A stretch of 64,000 nt of DNA, taken from assembly GCA_036346225.1 (NCBI GenBank), contig JARFIW010000961.1:1753501-1817500 (forward strand), given 5' to 3'. The position numbers and the translations under genes were made by a program. Origin of the DNA: Platerodrilus igneus. Taxonomy: Eukaryota > Arthropoda > Insecta > Coleoptera > Lycidae. Under the pieces are notes generated by a model that worked only from the letters and a program-made list of their open reading frames with translations, made no database searches and had not been told where the DNA came from. Below are positions 33,501 through 45,579 of the stretch, one piece after another. Position 1 is the first letter of the stretch, and each line of letters begins with the position of its first letter.

Positions 33501-35330
33501 ATAGCCAACCAATCACTGGGTTAACAAATCTTCTAACCCTTGCGATTCATAGTAATCGTTCCATGCACAGAATCGCAAATTATTTGTGAATGACCAAGAC
33601 CAAAAATTTATGGTCGATAACTTTGATTGTAATGTATTTGCACCAAATACGAATACATTGCAAACATGAATCTGAAAAAGTGGTATACAAGTCATAAAGT
33701 AATTTATATGGAGTTAAAAGATGAGTAAATTAATGTACGATGATCAATAGTGATTATTCAAAAAAAAATTTTTAGTATTGTCAATCTTTTATTCCAGTGT
33801 TGTATGCTAAGCCAGTATTGCGCTTTAATGACAGTTTTACTACTTAAACAATATTATTTCCAACATTTCTGTTTACTTAGTTTTTTTGGTTACTTGTTAC
33901 TTGAATTATTCAAAACAGTTTTTATAAACAAAAATATAATTTTGTAATAAACTACGTTTGTTTTTAATATACATTTTGACAATAATTATATTGTATTATG
34001 TTGAGTGACTATAGTTTAGTATTAGAGTTTCAATGACAAGTAAAGGATATTGATATTGATATCTCCTCGGATAGTGTATTTTGTGGACAATCATTAATGT
34101 CATACGATATTAATCAACCACGGCTTAGAATGAAAAATTAATGACCAAACCTACTCATTCTTGTTTTGCCCACCACAACCATCAGAAAATGACGTGACGT
34201 GCCTAGTGTCACTATTTGATAATTTAAGGATATGTTTGAGCATTGATGATACTATTTCACAACTGCCACTTTAATCTATTGTCTCGTTTCAATCGTAACA
34301 AAATGTATTTCTTGTGCCATTCCATTATCATATGCGGTATAATGGAATACATTCAGCTTACGTTTGTAGTAAAAGCTTTTAATTTCAATAAAAGGAGATT
34401 GAGGAACTTATTGCAAGTCCGATGTCAAGCAAACATATGTAATATCGTTGCATGCCCTTCGTGTATCGGTTTTCATTTCCTCCCTTGCGCGATCTTTTTC
34501 GATACGATGCAAGTCGTATGTAGGTCGAGCAACCTATTTTGCATTTAAATCCACAATTTGGTTGTAGTTGGCACAAACATCACACTCATCCTTCTTTGGA
34601 TGGTGAAAACCTAGATTGTATTTTGTTCTATACCTATTAATTTAACATCTTTTTTAAATTTGCTCTCAAACTCATCCTTAAATCTAAACATCTGTTGAAG
34701 CGAAAGTGTTGGTGAAAGATATTGCTCGTTGCTTTTAGCCCAAACATAATGGGATGGTACGCATGGAAATGATTGAACTTGTTTATGAATCATAGCAATA
34801 ACTTCGGGCGAAATTTTTCTTGCGTTTCCTCCCCTTTTGTCAGGAAAGCAAATACCGGAATGTTTTTTTAGAAAGTGTTCTTAATTTTTTTTTCTGTTTC
34901 TTTAAGTGTCCCTATAAAAGTTGTCCTGCAAACTGGTCTCATGGTCCCATCTAATTTTAGAAGTTGATATGCGATTGCATAAACCCGCTTTGATGTTTTT
35001 GAGAGGGTTCGCTTCTTATTGACCTTTTTGCACAAACTTGCAATAAAATTTCTTTGTTGTTAGAGAACCTTCATATTTCAGTAGCGTGAAAACACCGCCT
35101 CTTGATCGTGTCTTGTATAACCGGTGCGCAGCTCTTCGACCTTATTCTTTGGGTTTCCTCTGCAACTATAAGTGCACTTACAGATTATATCATGAAGTTT
35201 GCGTTTTTGGCGTGTAACAACTTTGTTCTTTGATTTAGAAAAGTAAGAATATTCCTCCCCTGAATTTCTTGCAATCTTTCTTTTTTTTTATTCCAACATT
35301 GATATTACCTAAAATAGATTTCATATACAG
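33501..35330 (-). pseudogene. Decayed ORF of a dispersed uncharacterised insect protein family
   Basis: Minus-strand translations in shifting frames carry a recognisable series. First comes 'LQEIQGEEYSYF' and a C-rich 'ICKCTYSCRGNP' (35150-35290). 'RTLSKTSKRVYAI' (35000) and 'CFPDKRGGNARKISPE' (34810) follow. Next are 'IHKQVQSFPCVPSHY' (34780-34740), 'CDVCANYNQ' (34580), and a DLQ/VPQSP block leading into 'SFYYKRKLNVFHY' (34410-34340). I recall this order (GxEY, CxC, SHY, CDxC, DLQ-PxP, FYKRxLxVYN) from multi-copy uncharacterised proteins in many insect genomes, sometimes suspected to be transposases. No catalytic function is established here. The C-terminal limit is uncertain. Confidence 0.5.
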
Positions 35331-36390
35331 GTTGCAATCATCGTGTTCCCGTATAAGTACGCTCAAAACTAACATCGTCTAAATAACAAAAGCTAAATAA
35401 ATCAGACTTTAAATTGCTAGAAATTATCTGTGGTATTATTACTATACTGGCTCGATTAAGATAAACATAGGTTTACATGAATTTTTCGAATCTCTTTTGA
35501 AGTTATGCTGATGTAAAACCTGTCTTTGTCAAAGGCAATATCTCAAGCAAAGAGTTGCCTTTTTCCATAATATTCGTTTTATAGCAATAAACAGCATCAA
35601 TCTACAAGTTCGACGATTTCCGGGGGTTGCCATTCTATAGTTTCAGTAAACGCATCTGGATTAATAATGTTGAGTTTTATAAAAATACAAGGTACACACA
35701 ACATTTAGTGTGATATACCACAAGACCAAGTTATACTACTTGTAAATAGTATAAAATTGCATAACTTTTAATTACAAAATTAAATCAAAACAATTACCTT
35801 CACTTATCTGGTTTTCATTTAATACGAGTTCTCTATAATTCCGTATACTGTCTGCACTATGAAGGGCTAAAACACACAGAATTACATAATAGAATTATCG
35901 TTAAATAATATTAAGGTTTCTAAAATGTGCATGAATGTAAGATACTCCATGATGCAAAATTGTCATCCATATAATTCACTTGAGTGATTTTCAAGGAATC
36001 CCCATCTATGTCGGGTTTCTCCTTTTCAAATTCGCTAGACTGTGCTTTAATATACCCTGACTAGGTATTTGCTGACTGCGTTACATTTCTCATTTCAACC
36101 AACAGCTTTCCACGGAACGTGGTGCTTTAGTAATTAACAGCGTACCAAATATATTTACTCGTATCAATGTCGAATAAAAATTGTAACAATTCAAATTAAA
36201 GAAACTTTATTTTTAATTACGCATTAAAATGTAGACTTCACACTTAGAACGCGTTTAAAGAACTGTCTGATAAAATTTTGCAACAGCTAGTGCACCAGAT
36301 ACGAGAGAATACATTGTACTCTGCATTTTACATATTACATTGATAATGAAACCGACCCAGCTAGGTTTTAGGCCGTTTTATTCTATTAAT
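35331..36390. other. Spacer with no recognised gene
   Basis: AT-rich; I see no coding similarity or repeat copy within the window. Confidence 0.45.
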
Positions 36391-36399
36391 AGTTGCACT

Positions 36400-37860
36400 T
36401 AGAACAGGTAAGCTCCGTCTAGGCGAAAGTATTTGCAATAAGGGTTTATGGTCCGTAATTAAATAAACCTCCTACCGTATAAATAATTGTAAAATTGTTT
36501 TACGCCATATATGATACTATAGCTTCTTTGTCAATTTGAGCGTATTTCCGTTGCGTCTTATTTAGTGCATGACTTGCAAATTGTAATGGTCTTCCTGTAC
36601 CATTCGGATACCTATGACTAAAAACCGCTCCGATCCCATAAAGTAAAGCGTCAGTAGCCAAAGTAAGTGATAATGATCAAAATGACACAATGCTCTATTA
36701 GATTCTATTTCGCGTTTAATATCATTAAACGCTGTCTGACACTCTGGTGTCCATTTAAAACTTATATCTTCACTTAAAATGTTATTTAAGGGTTGTAAAA
36801 TTGAACTTGCATCTTTTATAAATCTCCTGTAGTAATTTACAAACCCTACAATAGCTCTTACTTAAGTTTTATCTTTTGGCATCGCTACGTTTTGGATTGC
36901 TTCTATTTTCTTTTGTACTTTTTGTAACCCGTTTTTATTTATTACGTAACCGCAGTATTCTGTTTTATCTGAAAGAAATACACTTTTTCCTACATTTACC
37001 CTAAGATTATACTCCTTTAATCTTTGTAGTACTAACTCTAAGGTTTGTAAGTGTAATTTTGTATCGCAACCCGTGACCTTAATGTCATCTAGAAATACCG
37101 ACACTCCCGGAATGCCCTGTAATATCTGCTCCATCACTCGTTGGCAAATAGCAGGTGCACTAGAGAGGTAAAACATTAAATGTGTAGGACGATATAATCC
37201 CTTACGTGTATTTAATGTTAACAGCTCTTTCATTTCTTGTTTTACTTCCAAATGTAAGTACGCCTGACTGAGATCTATCTTTGTAAATTTTGTACCTCCC
37301 GCCATCTGCGAGAACAGCTCATCAATAGTTGGTAACGGGTGGTCATCCATACTTATATTTGGATTTAACGTTACTTTATAGTACCCATACAACCGGATTT
37401 TCCATTTGTTTTAACTATAGGAACAACTGGTGTACCCCCACTTTGAATTATCGACCTTTTCCAAAATTCCCTGTTCTACTATTGAATTAATTTCTTTACT
37501 CGCGGCATTTTGAATTGCAAAAGGAACTCTTCTTGATTTTATAAAAACTGGCTTTGTACCCTCCTTTACTTAAATTGAGGCTTGTATCCCCTGTATTGTA
37601 TCTACTCCGGGTTTAAAAATCTCTTTGTGTTTACTAATCAACCCCTTTACTAAATCGTCCTCCGTAAATGCTTTTTCGAGAGTATGTACTTGATCGATTT
37701 TTTGTAATTTAATATTTAATATTCGTATCCATTCCCTACCTAGCAATGGTTGTCTGTCCCCTTGTTCTACATATAAGTTCACTGTGGTTGTAAGGTTGTG
37801 CACTCTACTTTTGTACTAATGTACCCGACCACTTGTAAGGCGGTTTGCAGTAAGAAGTTA
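36400..37860 (-). pseudogene. Pol (protease end, RT, RNase H) of the K02A2.6-like element
   Basis: 37570-37803 gives 'DRQPLLGREWIRILNI', the protease C-terminal motif. Between 37570 and 37400 another frame has 'SRRVPFAIQNAAS' and 'GILEKV'. 36862-37392 is RT: 'YKVTLNPNI', KIDLSQAYL (38-46) with the first catalytic Asp, 'GLYRPTHLMF' (usually TRLPFG), FLDD (100-103), 'RVNVGKSVFL' and 'YCGYVINKNGL'. After a stop, RNase H traces follow down to 36400 ('FVNYYRRFI', 'FKWTPECQTAFNDIK', 'DALLYGIGAV', 'YAQIDKEA'). Several stops make it non-functional. Confidence 0.87.
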
Positions 37861-37891
37861 ATTGTATTTTTGTATCTTGTAGTTTTAAATT

Positions 37892-38870
37892 TTAAAAATT
37901 AGTTTTGTAAGTACTTTCATTTATTAAACTGACCAGTTCACCACTATCTACCTCTATCCTAAACTCTTTTTCATTTACTATTAGGTTCACAAAATACTTA
38001 TCCCTCAGGCTTCCGAAATCGTCCTCATTCACAATGGTAAACAACTCTTGTACATCTTTGTCAATCTCTAATTCTTCAACTTCATTAAGATTCAGGCTTT
38101 TCCAGGGTTTTGTACAAACCTTTTGTAAATGTCCCTTCAGTTTGCAAAAGTTACATATCGCTTCTATTTTATTACATTTATTTGCTAGATGTTGCGTACT
38201 TCCACACCTGTAACAAGCTCTTTGAAAATACATATGTGTTATCTTTTTAGTACTACTAGTTGGATTAACAAGAGTTTCTTTTGAAATAGCAGTCTGTATA
38301 TTTTGATTTATCGCGTTAATACCATTTAAAGATTTCCTATTTAATTGATTTGTGTTACGTTCTGACATTTCCATACTGACTGCGATCTCGATTGCTCTAT
38401 CTACAGTTCAATCTCTAGTTTCTAGTAATCTACTTTGTATACGTTTTGATGTAACCCATACACGAATTGGTTTCGTAACGCTGTTTTTAAAAATTCACCA
38501 AACTTGCAGTTTTATGAAAGCTTTTGTGATGCATGTAAAAATTCCTGTACCGGCTGTCCTTCGTTTTGCTTCTTGCAGTGGAATCTAAATGTCTCTGCAA
38601 TCTCCAATGGTACGGGATCTTAAAACTTCTCCATAACATTTATCACTTTAGTATATGTTAATATTTCTGGAAATTGTGGGGCCACTTTGTCAGACAGTGT
38701 CGTATGCTTCAGCTCCCTAAAACGTAGTAGGTAATGTAATTTCAAATCCCTTTGTATCTGAAATACTGTAAACGCAACTTCAAATCTTTTCACCCATCTT
38801 GCCCATCTTGTAATATTTGCATTAAATGTTTCTACTGTAAATGTAGAGGTAGTAAGGAGCCATTTTCTTG
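37892..38870 (-). pseudogene. Gag of the K02A2.6-like element
   Basis: The frame 37892-38374 has CYRCGSTQHLANKC (CCHC, spacing 2-4-4) and CNFCKLKGHLQKVC (CCHC). It then runs into the start of the protease region, 'FRIEVDSGELVSLI', where the aspartic protease active site is degraded (DSG in place of DTG). Upstream, in other frames, are 'ARWVKRFEVAFTVFQIQ' (38780) and 'LLRFRELKHT' (38720), the conserved start of this Gag type. Gag assembles the element particle and binds its RNA. Frameshifts near 38375 and 38640 break it. Confidence 0.75.
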
Positions 38871-39096
38871 CTTATTCATTCATTCTTGTAGTTAAAAATC
38901 TTTTATCCTCATTGCCAATTTTCTATTGTATATGTAGGTATTCTTAAGGTAGCCAAGTATTAACAAAGTAATAGTTGTAGATGTTTATTTATTGTACAAA
39001 ACACTTTTCGATTAATACATCATAATTCGTAACTCAAAACTGTAAACAACGGTATCCACAGATACCCCTTTTCATAACCTAATATGTTGATTTAGT
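38871..39096. other. AT-rich flank; possible leader of the minus-strand gypsy element
   Basis: No ORF and no copy elsewhere in the window. Its position would fit the 5' untranslated region of the K02A2.6-like element. Confidence 0.25.
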
Positions 39097-39098
39097 AA

Positions 39099-39136
<38 letters not shown>
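39097..39136. repeat. (TA)n microsatellite
   Basis: An imperfect then perfect AT run of about 19 units. Confidence 0.95.
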
Positions 39137-39140
<4 letters not shown>

Positions 39141-40932
39141 TAACAATTTTATTTTCGAATTGATAAATCTCTTCATTAAAGGTACAAAAATAATAAAACA
39201 CATTTATTAAGTAAAGTCGTAATACGTGTAACAATTAAATATTACATTGAAACAGTATCTAGACTCGTTAGTCTATTTGTTTTGGATGTTGGTGTATTCC
39301 ACAGCCAGTCGCAAAGACGCTTGGAAGTGTGACAAATACCCCCTTGGACGCTCCGATCGTCCGAGAGCGCAGATAAACACTCGGCCATAGGTAGAAGTAA
39401 GAGCAACATGTATAAGAGGACGATGGCCAGTGACCTGCGGGTTGGTTTGAATGAGTAAGCACATTCTTAGAGTAACGGTTGGTAAAGTATACACTTTATT
39501 ATCTTGTTTAATTTGAAAATTTGTTTAGCGCAACAACGACATGAATGTACGCAACCAAGATTAGACGAAGAAAGATTACGCTACAAAACTTAGGCGATGA
39601 GAATTTAAACGTCAAGAACTTAGAACTTTGAATCAACGTTAGGAAAACCACTTCATTTTAACACGTGTATTTAGAGGATGGAAAGCAGATCTAATTAACA
39701 GGAGATCGTTTGTTGGTCCGAGCCAAAATACTACTTTGATAGGATGTAAGCAGTTAGTACCGCATGGCGATGCACGTCCTAATCCAGTCTTGGAAAGCAG
39801 TTTTGTTTGGTTCGTAGTAACTTTAAGAAATTCTTTTGTGTTTCATTCAGGAAGCACACTACTTTTGTTTCGATGTGTAGAAGTGCGTATTTGTTATTTG
39901 CTTCAACTATTGCTAAGCTGGAATTCCCAGTATTAAATTTAAAATTCACTCACTTGATTTTGTAAGAATATAATCTGTTAGTTACTATAACAGGTGTAAT
40001 TGCATCATTTGTTTGTTTGAAATATGTTGTTGACACATGTATCGGTGATGGCAGATGCTTAACACTGCATCACTATCAACTTTGAAAACGAGAATATCTT
40101 TGTGAACATTTTCATTTTAAACTGAAATTAGCACATTTAACTTAACGAGAACATTTTGAATTTTAATTTTGACAATGTAATAGACCTAATCAGATCTGAA
40201 TGAGTTAGAAAATATTAGTGTAACAAGTTACACTTTGTTGTAATTTATTTGATCAAGAATCAGGTTGATAGACCTTATCTTAAATTTACAAACTACTTCA
40301 AGTAATTATTTAATTTTGTTGCATTAAATTTTATTTAAAGTTAAAGGAATTCTTTCTAGTAAATTATTAACCCAAGCTTAAAGTTTTTTATTTTGATCAA
40401 GTGTGATCAAACCTAACAACCAAAAAGCAATAAGAGTTGAATTTTGATGCCACCCTTATGTAGAAAATATTCTTTTTTTTTTTTAGGCATATTTGAGGGA
40501 CACAAACAGTGTTCCCATTTTCTATGTGGACTTAATTATTATTCTTTCTTACAGGAACAGCGTCTTATTCTGTTAAGACAGGTTTTTGTCACCGAAGGCG
40601 TTCTTTTTTTCTTTGGGTCTCCACGTCCGCCCTTAGAAATATGCCATGCTATTAACATGAATCAATCTGGACTTGGTGGCGCCTATTTGTTTTAGTTTGA
40701 GGTGACCCCCAACAGATTTCGACTTACCCCCCCATTGCTCATAGCTCTACCCAAGGAATAGACCCCTAGTTACGTCGGAAGACTTCGTTTTGCTGACACC
40801 CAACTTCTAGGGTCAGTTATAAGTGTTAAGTAAATAGTTTCATTGGGGCTGGTGTATTAGTGCTTCTAAAAATATTTGTTTCACTGGCGCCCATGCGTGA
40901 GGCTAGTTGAGCCCAGTTAGGGAAAATTGTTT

Positions 40933-40933
<1 letters not shown>
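39137..40933 (+). mobile_element. Family-F LTR-like repeat
   Basis: About 1.8 kb between two (TA)n tracts, the same size and setting as the solo LTRs. A TATA-like 'catgtataagagga' lies at 39406. The 3' end (40780-40933) has repeated LTR-end/PBS-like units: 'gtttcattggggctgg', 'gtttcactggcgcccatgcg' and a last 'attgtttca' against (TA)n. This supports plus-strand LTR sense. There is no second copy here, so the family is inferred from structure. The 66- and 83-codon ORFs inside have no recognisable product. Confidence 0.45.

Positions 40934-40970
<37 letters not shown>
40934..40970. repeat. (TA)n microsatellite
   Basis: About 18 AT units between LTR-like F and solo LTR C. Confidence 0.97.
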
Positions 40971-40972
<2 letters not shown>

Positions 40973-42753
40973 CCGTGAAACCACTGAATAATTCTTGGAC
41001 GAAGCTGGGACAACATATAATTTTTAAAAATGCAAAAATTTAAAAAAAAAATTGCTTACCCTTATTATTTCTGCTTCAAAAAATCTTCAGCAGCTTTCCT
41101 GGCTAGCTCAGTTGTGCCTCTTCTCGGATACCTAAATATACAACCATTCTTCCTTCACACTCGCACACCATTCGATAAAATCACCAAATACTACAGCAAT
41201 CATACTATCGTTTATTTACCGCTATTTACAGACAAATTATTCACATGTATAAAAGAACAGTTTGATACACTAGTTACAAACTCAAATGTGATATGTTTTA
41301 AAGTCTTTGATTTTGTAATTATTTGCAAACAAGTTCAGTAAAATATGAGTAGATGGGCCCCACATATTATCCTAAATTGACTGAACACTGGAGTATGGTG
41401 ACCTCACAATAACCCAGTTTATTTAGTATATGCCTTTTACCTTGCATAAATTAATACAAAATTGATAGACCCGTTTACTCTTTGCAATCCAATTTATATT
41501 TAGAATAGAATTTTATAAGTTTTAAATACACTCCTTTTCAATATTTAACCTAAACACATTGTCCAGTACATGTATCCTTTCCAATAAGTTTATATAACTA
41601 TAAATAAACCCCAAAATTCACTCACACAGCACCAAAATTTCACAAAAGTTTATCAGACAACAGAAATTTTAAATAAATTATCTGGAGAATGCTTCAGGCT
41701 TTCATTCCTTCGACGACGATCACCAGAACATCTCGGCTTCGTGACCATGCGCTGTGATACTCAGCGGATCCACGGACGATAGTATAGAAGCGAAGAGGTG
41801 ACAAGAGACAAAAGACCCTTAATAATTTCCATTCAGTATTTATAGTGGTTCAAAATCCTACCCTCGGACACATTTCACGTGAAAAGCTTTTTTTTAAATT
41901 TAAATTTTATAAATTTTGATACAACCGTGTTGAAAATTCCTGAAATTTACTCCGTCTACGTGCCGTACGTATCCGAAAGCGCTTCCACCTGTCGCGTGTG
42001 TCTACGTTTGGAAAACTGTCTGTTCTTAACTAATGATAATATTTTCTGTCGTCATAAAACCCCGCCTGTACTATTTTTATCTCTGTCTGATGCATGTCTG
42101 CTGTCTCGTTCAAAACCCCACTTGAGTTATAGAAAATCGATATTGCTGACAGCTCATCTCCACTCCATGTGTATACGGTACGTGCGTTTTCAATATCAAC
42201 GCTTTTATCTCTGTCTCTATCTGTAGTATACTACCGATCGTGCATTTCCCTTGCTCTTTAAGAACCTTGTTAGCTTGTTGTTTAAACCAAACTGACGGTT
42301 GAAAATATTTTCTATAAAGTCCTGTCTTAAGATTCTCATAATTTCGACAAAAGTAACCTTTTTAAAAACGCAGGTGCTTGTTGTTTATCGACCGTTTAGC
42401 ACAACAATTCTTAGATTTTTTATATTGTCGTATCAGATATAACTGACGTTTGCTTGTTACTACGAAAACTTTTGCCTTGGAATTATTGATTTTCCTTAAC
42501 CTAGTAGGTTTTCTTATGCTTTTACGTGTTGAATTAAAACAAATTAGAATTAATTATGCGTATTCTATTTGTTTTAAAACTGTTTTTCCTTATGTACTTT
42601 TAACCTTTCAATCATTAATTATAAAAATACGTCAATACTTGTCCGTTCTACCTAAATGAATTAAATAAATTTTGCGCGTAAATAATTTGTTCTTTTCTCT
42701 ATACAGGGTGGTTGAAGTTTTATTGTTTACCCCAAATTTAACCCTTTGAATCT

Positions 42754-42759
<6 letters not shown>
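40971..42759 (-). mobile_element. Solo LTR of family C
   Basis: The best-delimited C copy: about 1.79 kb between (TA)n tracts. In the minus sense it starts TGTTGTAGATTC and ends ..GTTTCACGGCA, so it has TG...CA LTR ends with a short inverted repeat (TGYTGTG). It aligns with 5013-6882, 30450-32640, 50986-52881 and 57957-58875. A TATA 'ctataaatac' (minus, near 41840) and a donor-like site near 41680 are conserved. Short ORFs at 41030-41341 and 41879-42226 are not coding in the other copies. Confidence 0.75.

Positions 42760-42793
<34 letters not shown>
42760..42793. repeat. (TA)n microsatellite
   Basis: About 17 AT units next to the 5' end of solo LTR C. Confidence 0.97.
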
Positions 42794-42795
<2 letters not shown>

Positions 42796-43138
42796 ATATG
42801 ATAATGCCGTACTCGGTGTTATGAACGTTTTTACTTAACGCCACCGCTCTGTGTTCTCACATCAAATTTTACTAATTTTATTAATATGCCACGGCTAACC
42901 CAATTTAATTTACACAGTGCACAACGTTACGATTATCAATTTTTTTCTTCTCCACCTTTTTATGATTATTTGTTTGAATTGATAAAACGAAGTCAATTAA
43001 TTTCATATAATAAAAAGAAATATTATTTACAATTTTTGAAATTCTTTAGATGCACTCCTCAATCAATCAATATCATATGTATCATTTATTCCAAAATTTG
43101 AATTCAATCTAAAGTCACCAAAAACTACTTCTTTAACC
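42794..43138 (+). repeat. Repeat E, copy 1
   Basis: Begins 'ttgatatgataatgccg' at (TA)n and is the reverse complement of 56870-57245. It includes a 71-codon ORF (42886-43101) whose middle 'KRSQLISYNKKKYYLQFLK' is also readable in copy 2. Element type unknown. It ends at the (TA)n that received the Tc1/mariner element. Confidence 0.6.
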
Positions 43139-43170
<32 letters not shown>

Positions 43171-43171
43171 T

Positions 43172-43213
<42 letters not shown>
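43139..43213. repeat. (TA)n microsatellite, insertion site of the Tc1/mariner element
   Basis: An AT run with two small TAATA interruptions. The transposon starts at the next base, and the run resumes at 45511. Confidence 0.97.
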
Positions 43214-43216
<3 letters not shown>

Positions 43217-45510
43217 GGTGAATGGTATCGTTCGTGCAAAAATGAACTGGGAGATAGTACACTTAATTTGCAACAAAAATTGTTAATATGACCCCTGTCC
43301 TATCTCGATTGGTTTAGAAGATATGGTTTTTTTTTAGTCTGTTTCTTATTAACGCGACTTCTTGCAGTAAAAGTTAAATTTCTGGGCTTCTGCTGCAAAT
43401 AACTAGATAAACAATCCGATTTTCATAAACTACATTAAATTTCCTATAAAAAACAACTATTTCGATTTTTTTAATTTTAAAAGAAACATTTATTATAAAG
43501 CATTAAAAGGTAAAAAATTACAAAGGAAATTTTTTTAACAAAGTTTAAAGTAATATTACAGCGAAATTATTTTATCTACAAATGAGCAAATGTCACAAAA
43601 ACAACCTCACTTGATAAGGTTTCCAGTAGTGCGAAACACTTTCTATTTGATTTTTAGTTTATCAAGTATGGAAATATGGAAACAAATATTTGTTTCCAAT
43701 TCGCATTAAAATTCGCCCACTGCCTTGATTATCTAATGATCCCACGATGTTTTTCCGGTATTACGGAGGCAATAATTTGATAAATTAAATTTTATTTGTA
43801 TTGTTCAAAATGCTGAACACCACATCTGATACAGGTTCTTTCTCTTTTCCACATACCTACCACGGTCACGCTCATAGATAGCTTCTCTCTTAAGAGTTGA
43901 CATCCATTTTCGAACCTTTGTTTCAAATTTTTCAAACTGACTACCTCCGTGCTGTATACATATTCTTTTAAAAAGCCCCATACAAAATAATCCATGGGAT
44001 TCAAGTCAGGCGATCTTGCTGGCTACGGAATCGGTCCTCCTCTACCAATCCACCTTGCGTACTGTTCGTTTAAAAACTAGCGGATATACGTGTGTAATGA
44101 AGAGGAGCCCCGTCATGTTGAAAAAAGATATCTCTACAAACTTCTAAAAGGACATCTTCCAACAATAGGGGTAGTTGATTTTTAAGAAAGTCCAAATACA
44201 CTTCTCCATTGAGGGTTCTTTCGAAAATATAGGGGCCAATAAGAGTGTTTCCTATCACAGCCGCCCACATATTTAGGCTGAATCTGCGTTGGAACGATTT
44301 CTGTCTTATTGCATGAGGGTTTTCATCGGCATAATAGTGGTAATTGTGGAGATTTAGAACGCCAGCGGCGTTCTAAATAAGGACTCATCAGATCACAGTA
44401 TTTTTCGAAGGAAATGGCGCTCCTCAATATCCCGTGCTAATAACCAACGGCAGAACATCAACCTTTGTTGGAAATCTTGGCCTCCGCCTTCCAGAGCTTG
44501 AACAGGCGTAAAGTGAAAAGGACGAATATTATTCTTGTGCAGAACATCTACTACTTCCATTGCGAAACTATAACCTCTCTTGCAATATGACGTGTAGAAG
44601 TTGTAGGGTCTTGTTCCACTCGATTCAAGACAAACTCGTCAATTTCAACGTCGAGATCTTGCCCCCTTTCATTAGGTACTTGAAATGCTCCTCCATCAAG
44701 GAACCATTGGTGCGTTCTTGCAAACACGTTGCGACTGGGAATCGGACGATTTGGGAACCGACGTTGATATTCCTCCCGTGCTCTTGTAGCATTACCATTA
44801 CAAAAATCATAAATGCAATGCATATCTGCATATTCTCTATTGCTATAACGAGCAGGCATCTTAGATAGTAATTTAGTACGTATCAAAGATTTATACGAAT
44901 ACAACTGTCTAATCCGTGACAATGCTTCACACTGTCAATGTGACAACTACATGCTATGTACGTATCTGTGCTCTTAAAATTACTGTACATTTTTGTTTTC
45001 AATTCGCACTGCCTTGATTATCTTATGATCGAACAAGGTTTCTCCGGCATTACGAAGGCAATAATTTCATAAATTAAAAATCAAATAGAAAGTGTTTCGC
45101 ACTACTGGAAACCTTATGAAGTGAGGTTGTTTTGTGACATTTGCTCATTTGTAGATAAAATAATTTCGCTGTAATATTACTTTAAACTTTGTTAAAAAAA
45201 TTTCCTTTGTAATTTTTTACCTTTTAATGCTTTATAATAAATGTTTCTTTTAAAATTAAAAAAATCGAAATAGTTGTTTTTTATAGGAAATTTAATGTAG
45301 TTTATGAAAATCGGATTGTTTATCTAGTTATTTGCAGCAGAAGCCCAGAAATTTAACTTTACTGCAAGAAGTCGCGTTATTAAGAAACAGACTAAAAACC
45401 CATATCTCCTAAACCAATCGAGATAGGACAGGGGTCATATTAACAATTTTGTTGCAAATTAAGTGTACTATCTCCCAGTTCATTTTGCACGAACGATACC
45501 ATTCACCCTG
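43214..45510 (-). mobile_element. Tc1/mariner-superfamily transposon with long inverted ends
   Basis: It starts CAGGGTGAATGGTATCG and ends with its complement CGATACCATTCACCCTG, inserted in (TA)n, consistent with TA target duplication. The terminal inverted repeats are about 440 bp (43214-43660 against 45085-45510) with few differences. Inside each there is also a direct pair of about 90 bp ('gccttgattatc..') at 43721-43790 and 45008-45080. The transposase is on the minus strand and broken. Total length 2297 bp. Confidence 0.9.
43792..44922 (-). pseudogene. Tc1/mariner-type transposase with DUF4817-like N-terminus, broken
   Basis: The N-terminal frame (44551-44922) reads 'MPARYSNREYADMHCIYDF', then 'RFPNRPIPSRNVFARTHQWF', the helix-turn-helix region I know as DUF4817. 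A frameshift follows near 44550. The catalytic region includes an SDE-type strand near 44390, 'MWAAVIGNTLIGPYIFERT', 'FFQHDGAPLHY' (second catalytic Asp) and 'NPMDYFVWGFLKEYVYS' near the third. The spacing from HDGAP to the next acidic residue, read across one indel and one stop (near 44020-44090), is about 34, suggesting a DD34D type. The protein would cut and paste the element by binding its ends. At least two frameshifts and a stop inactivate it. Confidence 0.82.

Positions 45511-45575
<65 letters not shown>
45511..45575. repeat. (TA)n microsatellite
   Basis: An AT run with one GTA interruption; the right half of the transposon's target tract. Confidence 0.97.

Positions 45576-45579
<4 letters not shown>

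Larger units (their letters stand above)
36391..38870 (-). mobile_element. Ty3/gypsy fragment, K02A2.6/Mag-like (gag-PR-RT-RNase H)
   Basis: The order on the minus strand is Gag, zinc knuckles, protease end, reverse transcriptase, RNase H. The copy stops after RNase H with no integrase and no recognisable 3' LTR. The RT sequence 'YKVTLNPNI' and 'LSQAYLHLEV' are typical of K02A2.6-like retroelements. It is a different lineage from the family-A element. Confidence 0.85.

Noticed and set aside
41879..42226. 115-codon plus ORF
   Set aside because: Inside solo LTR C, not open in the homologous copies at 52.0 kb and 5.9 kb.
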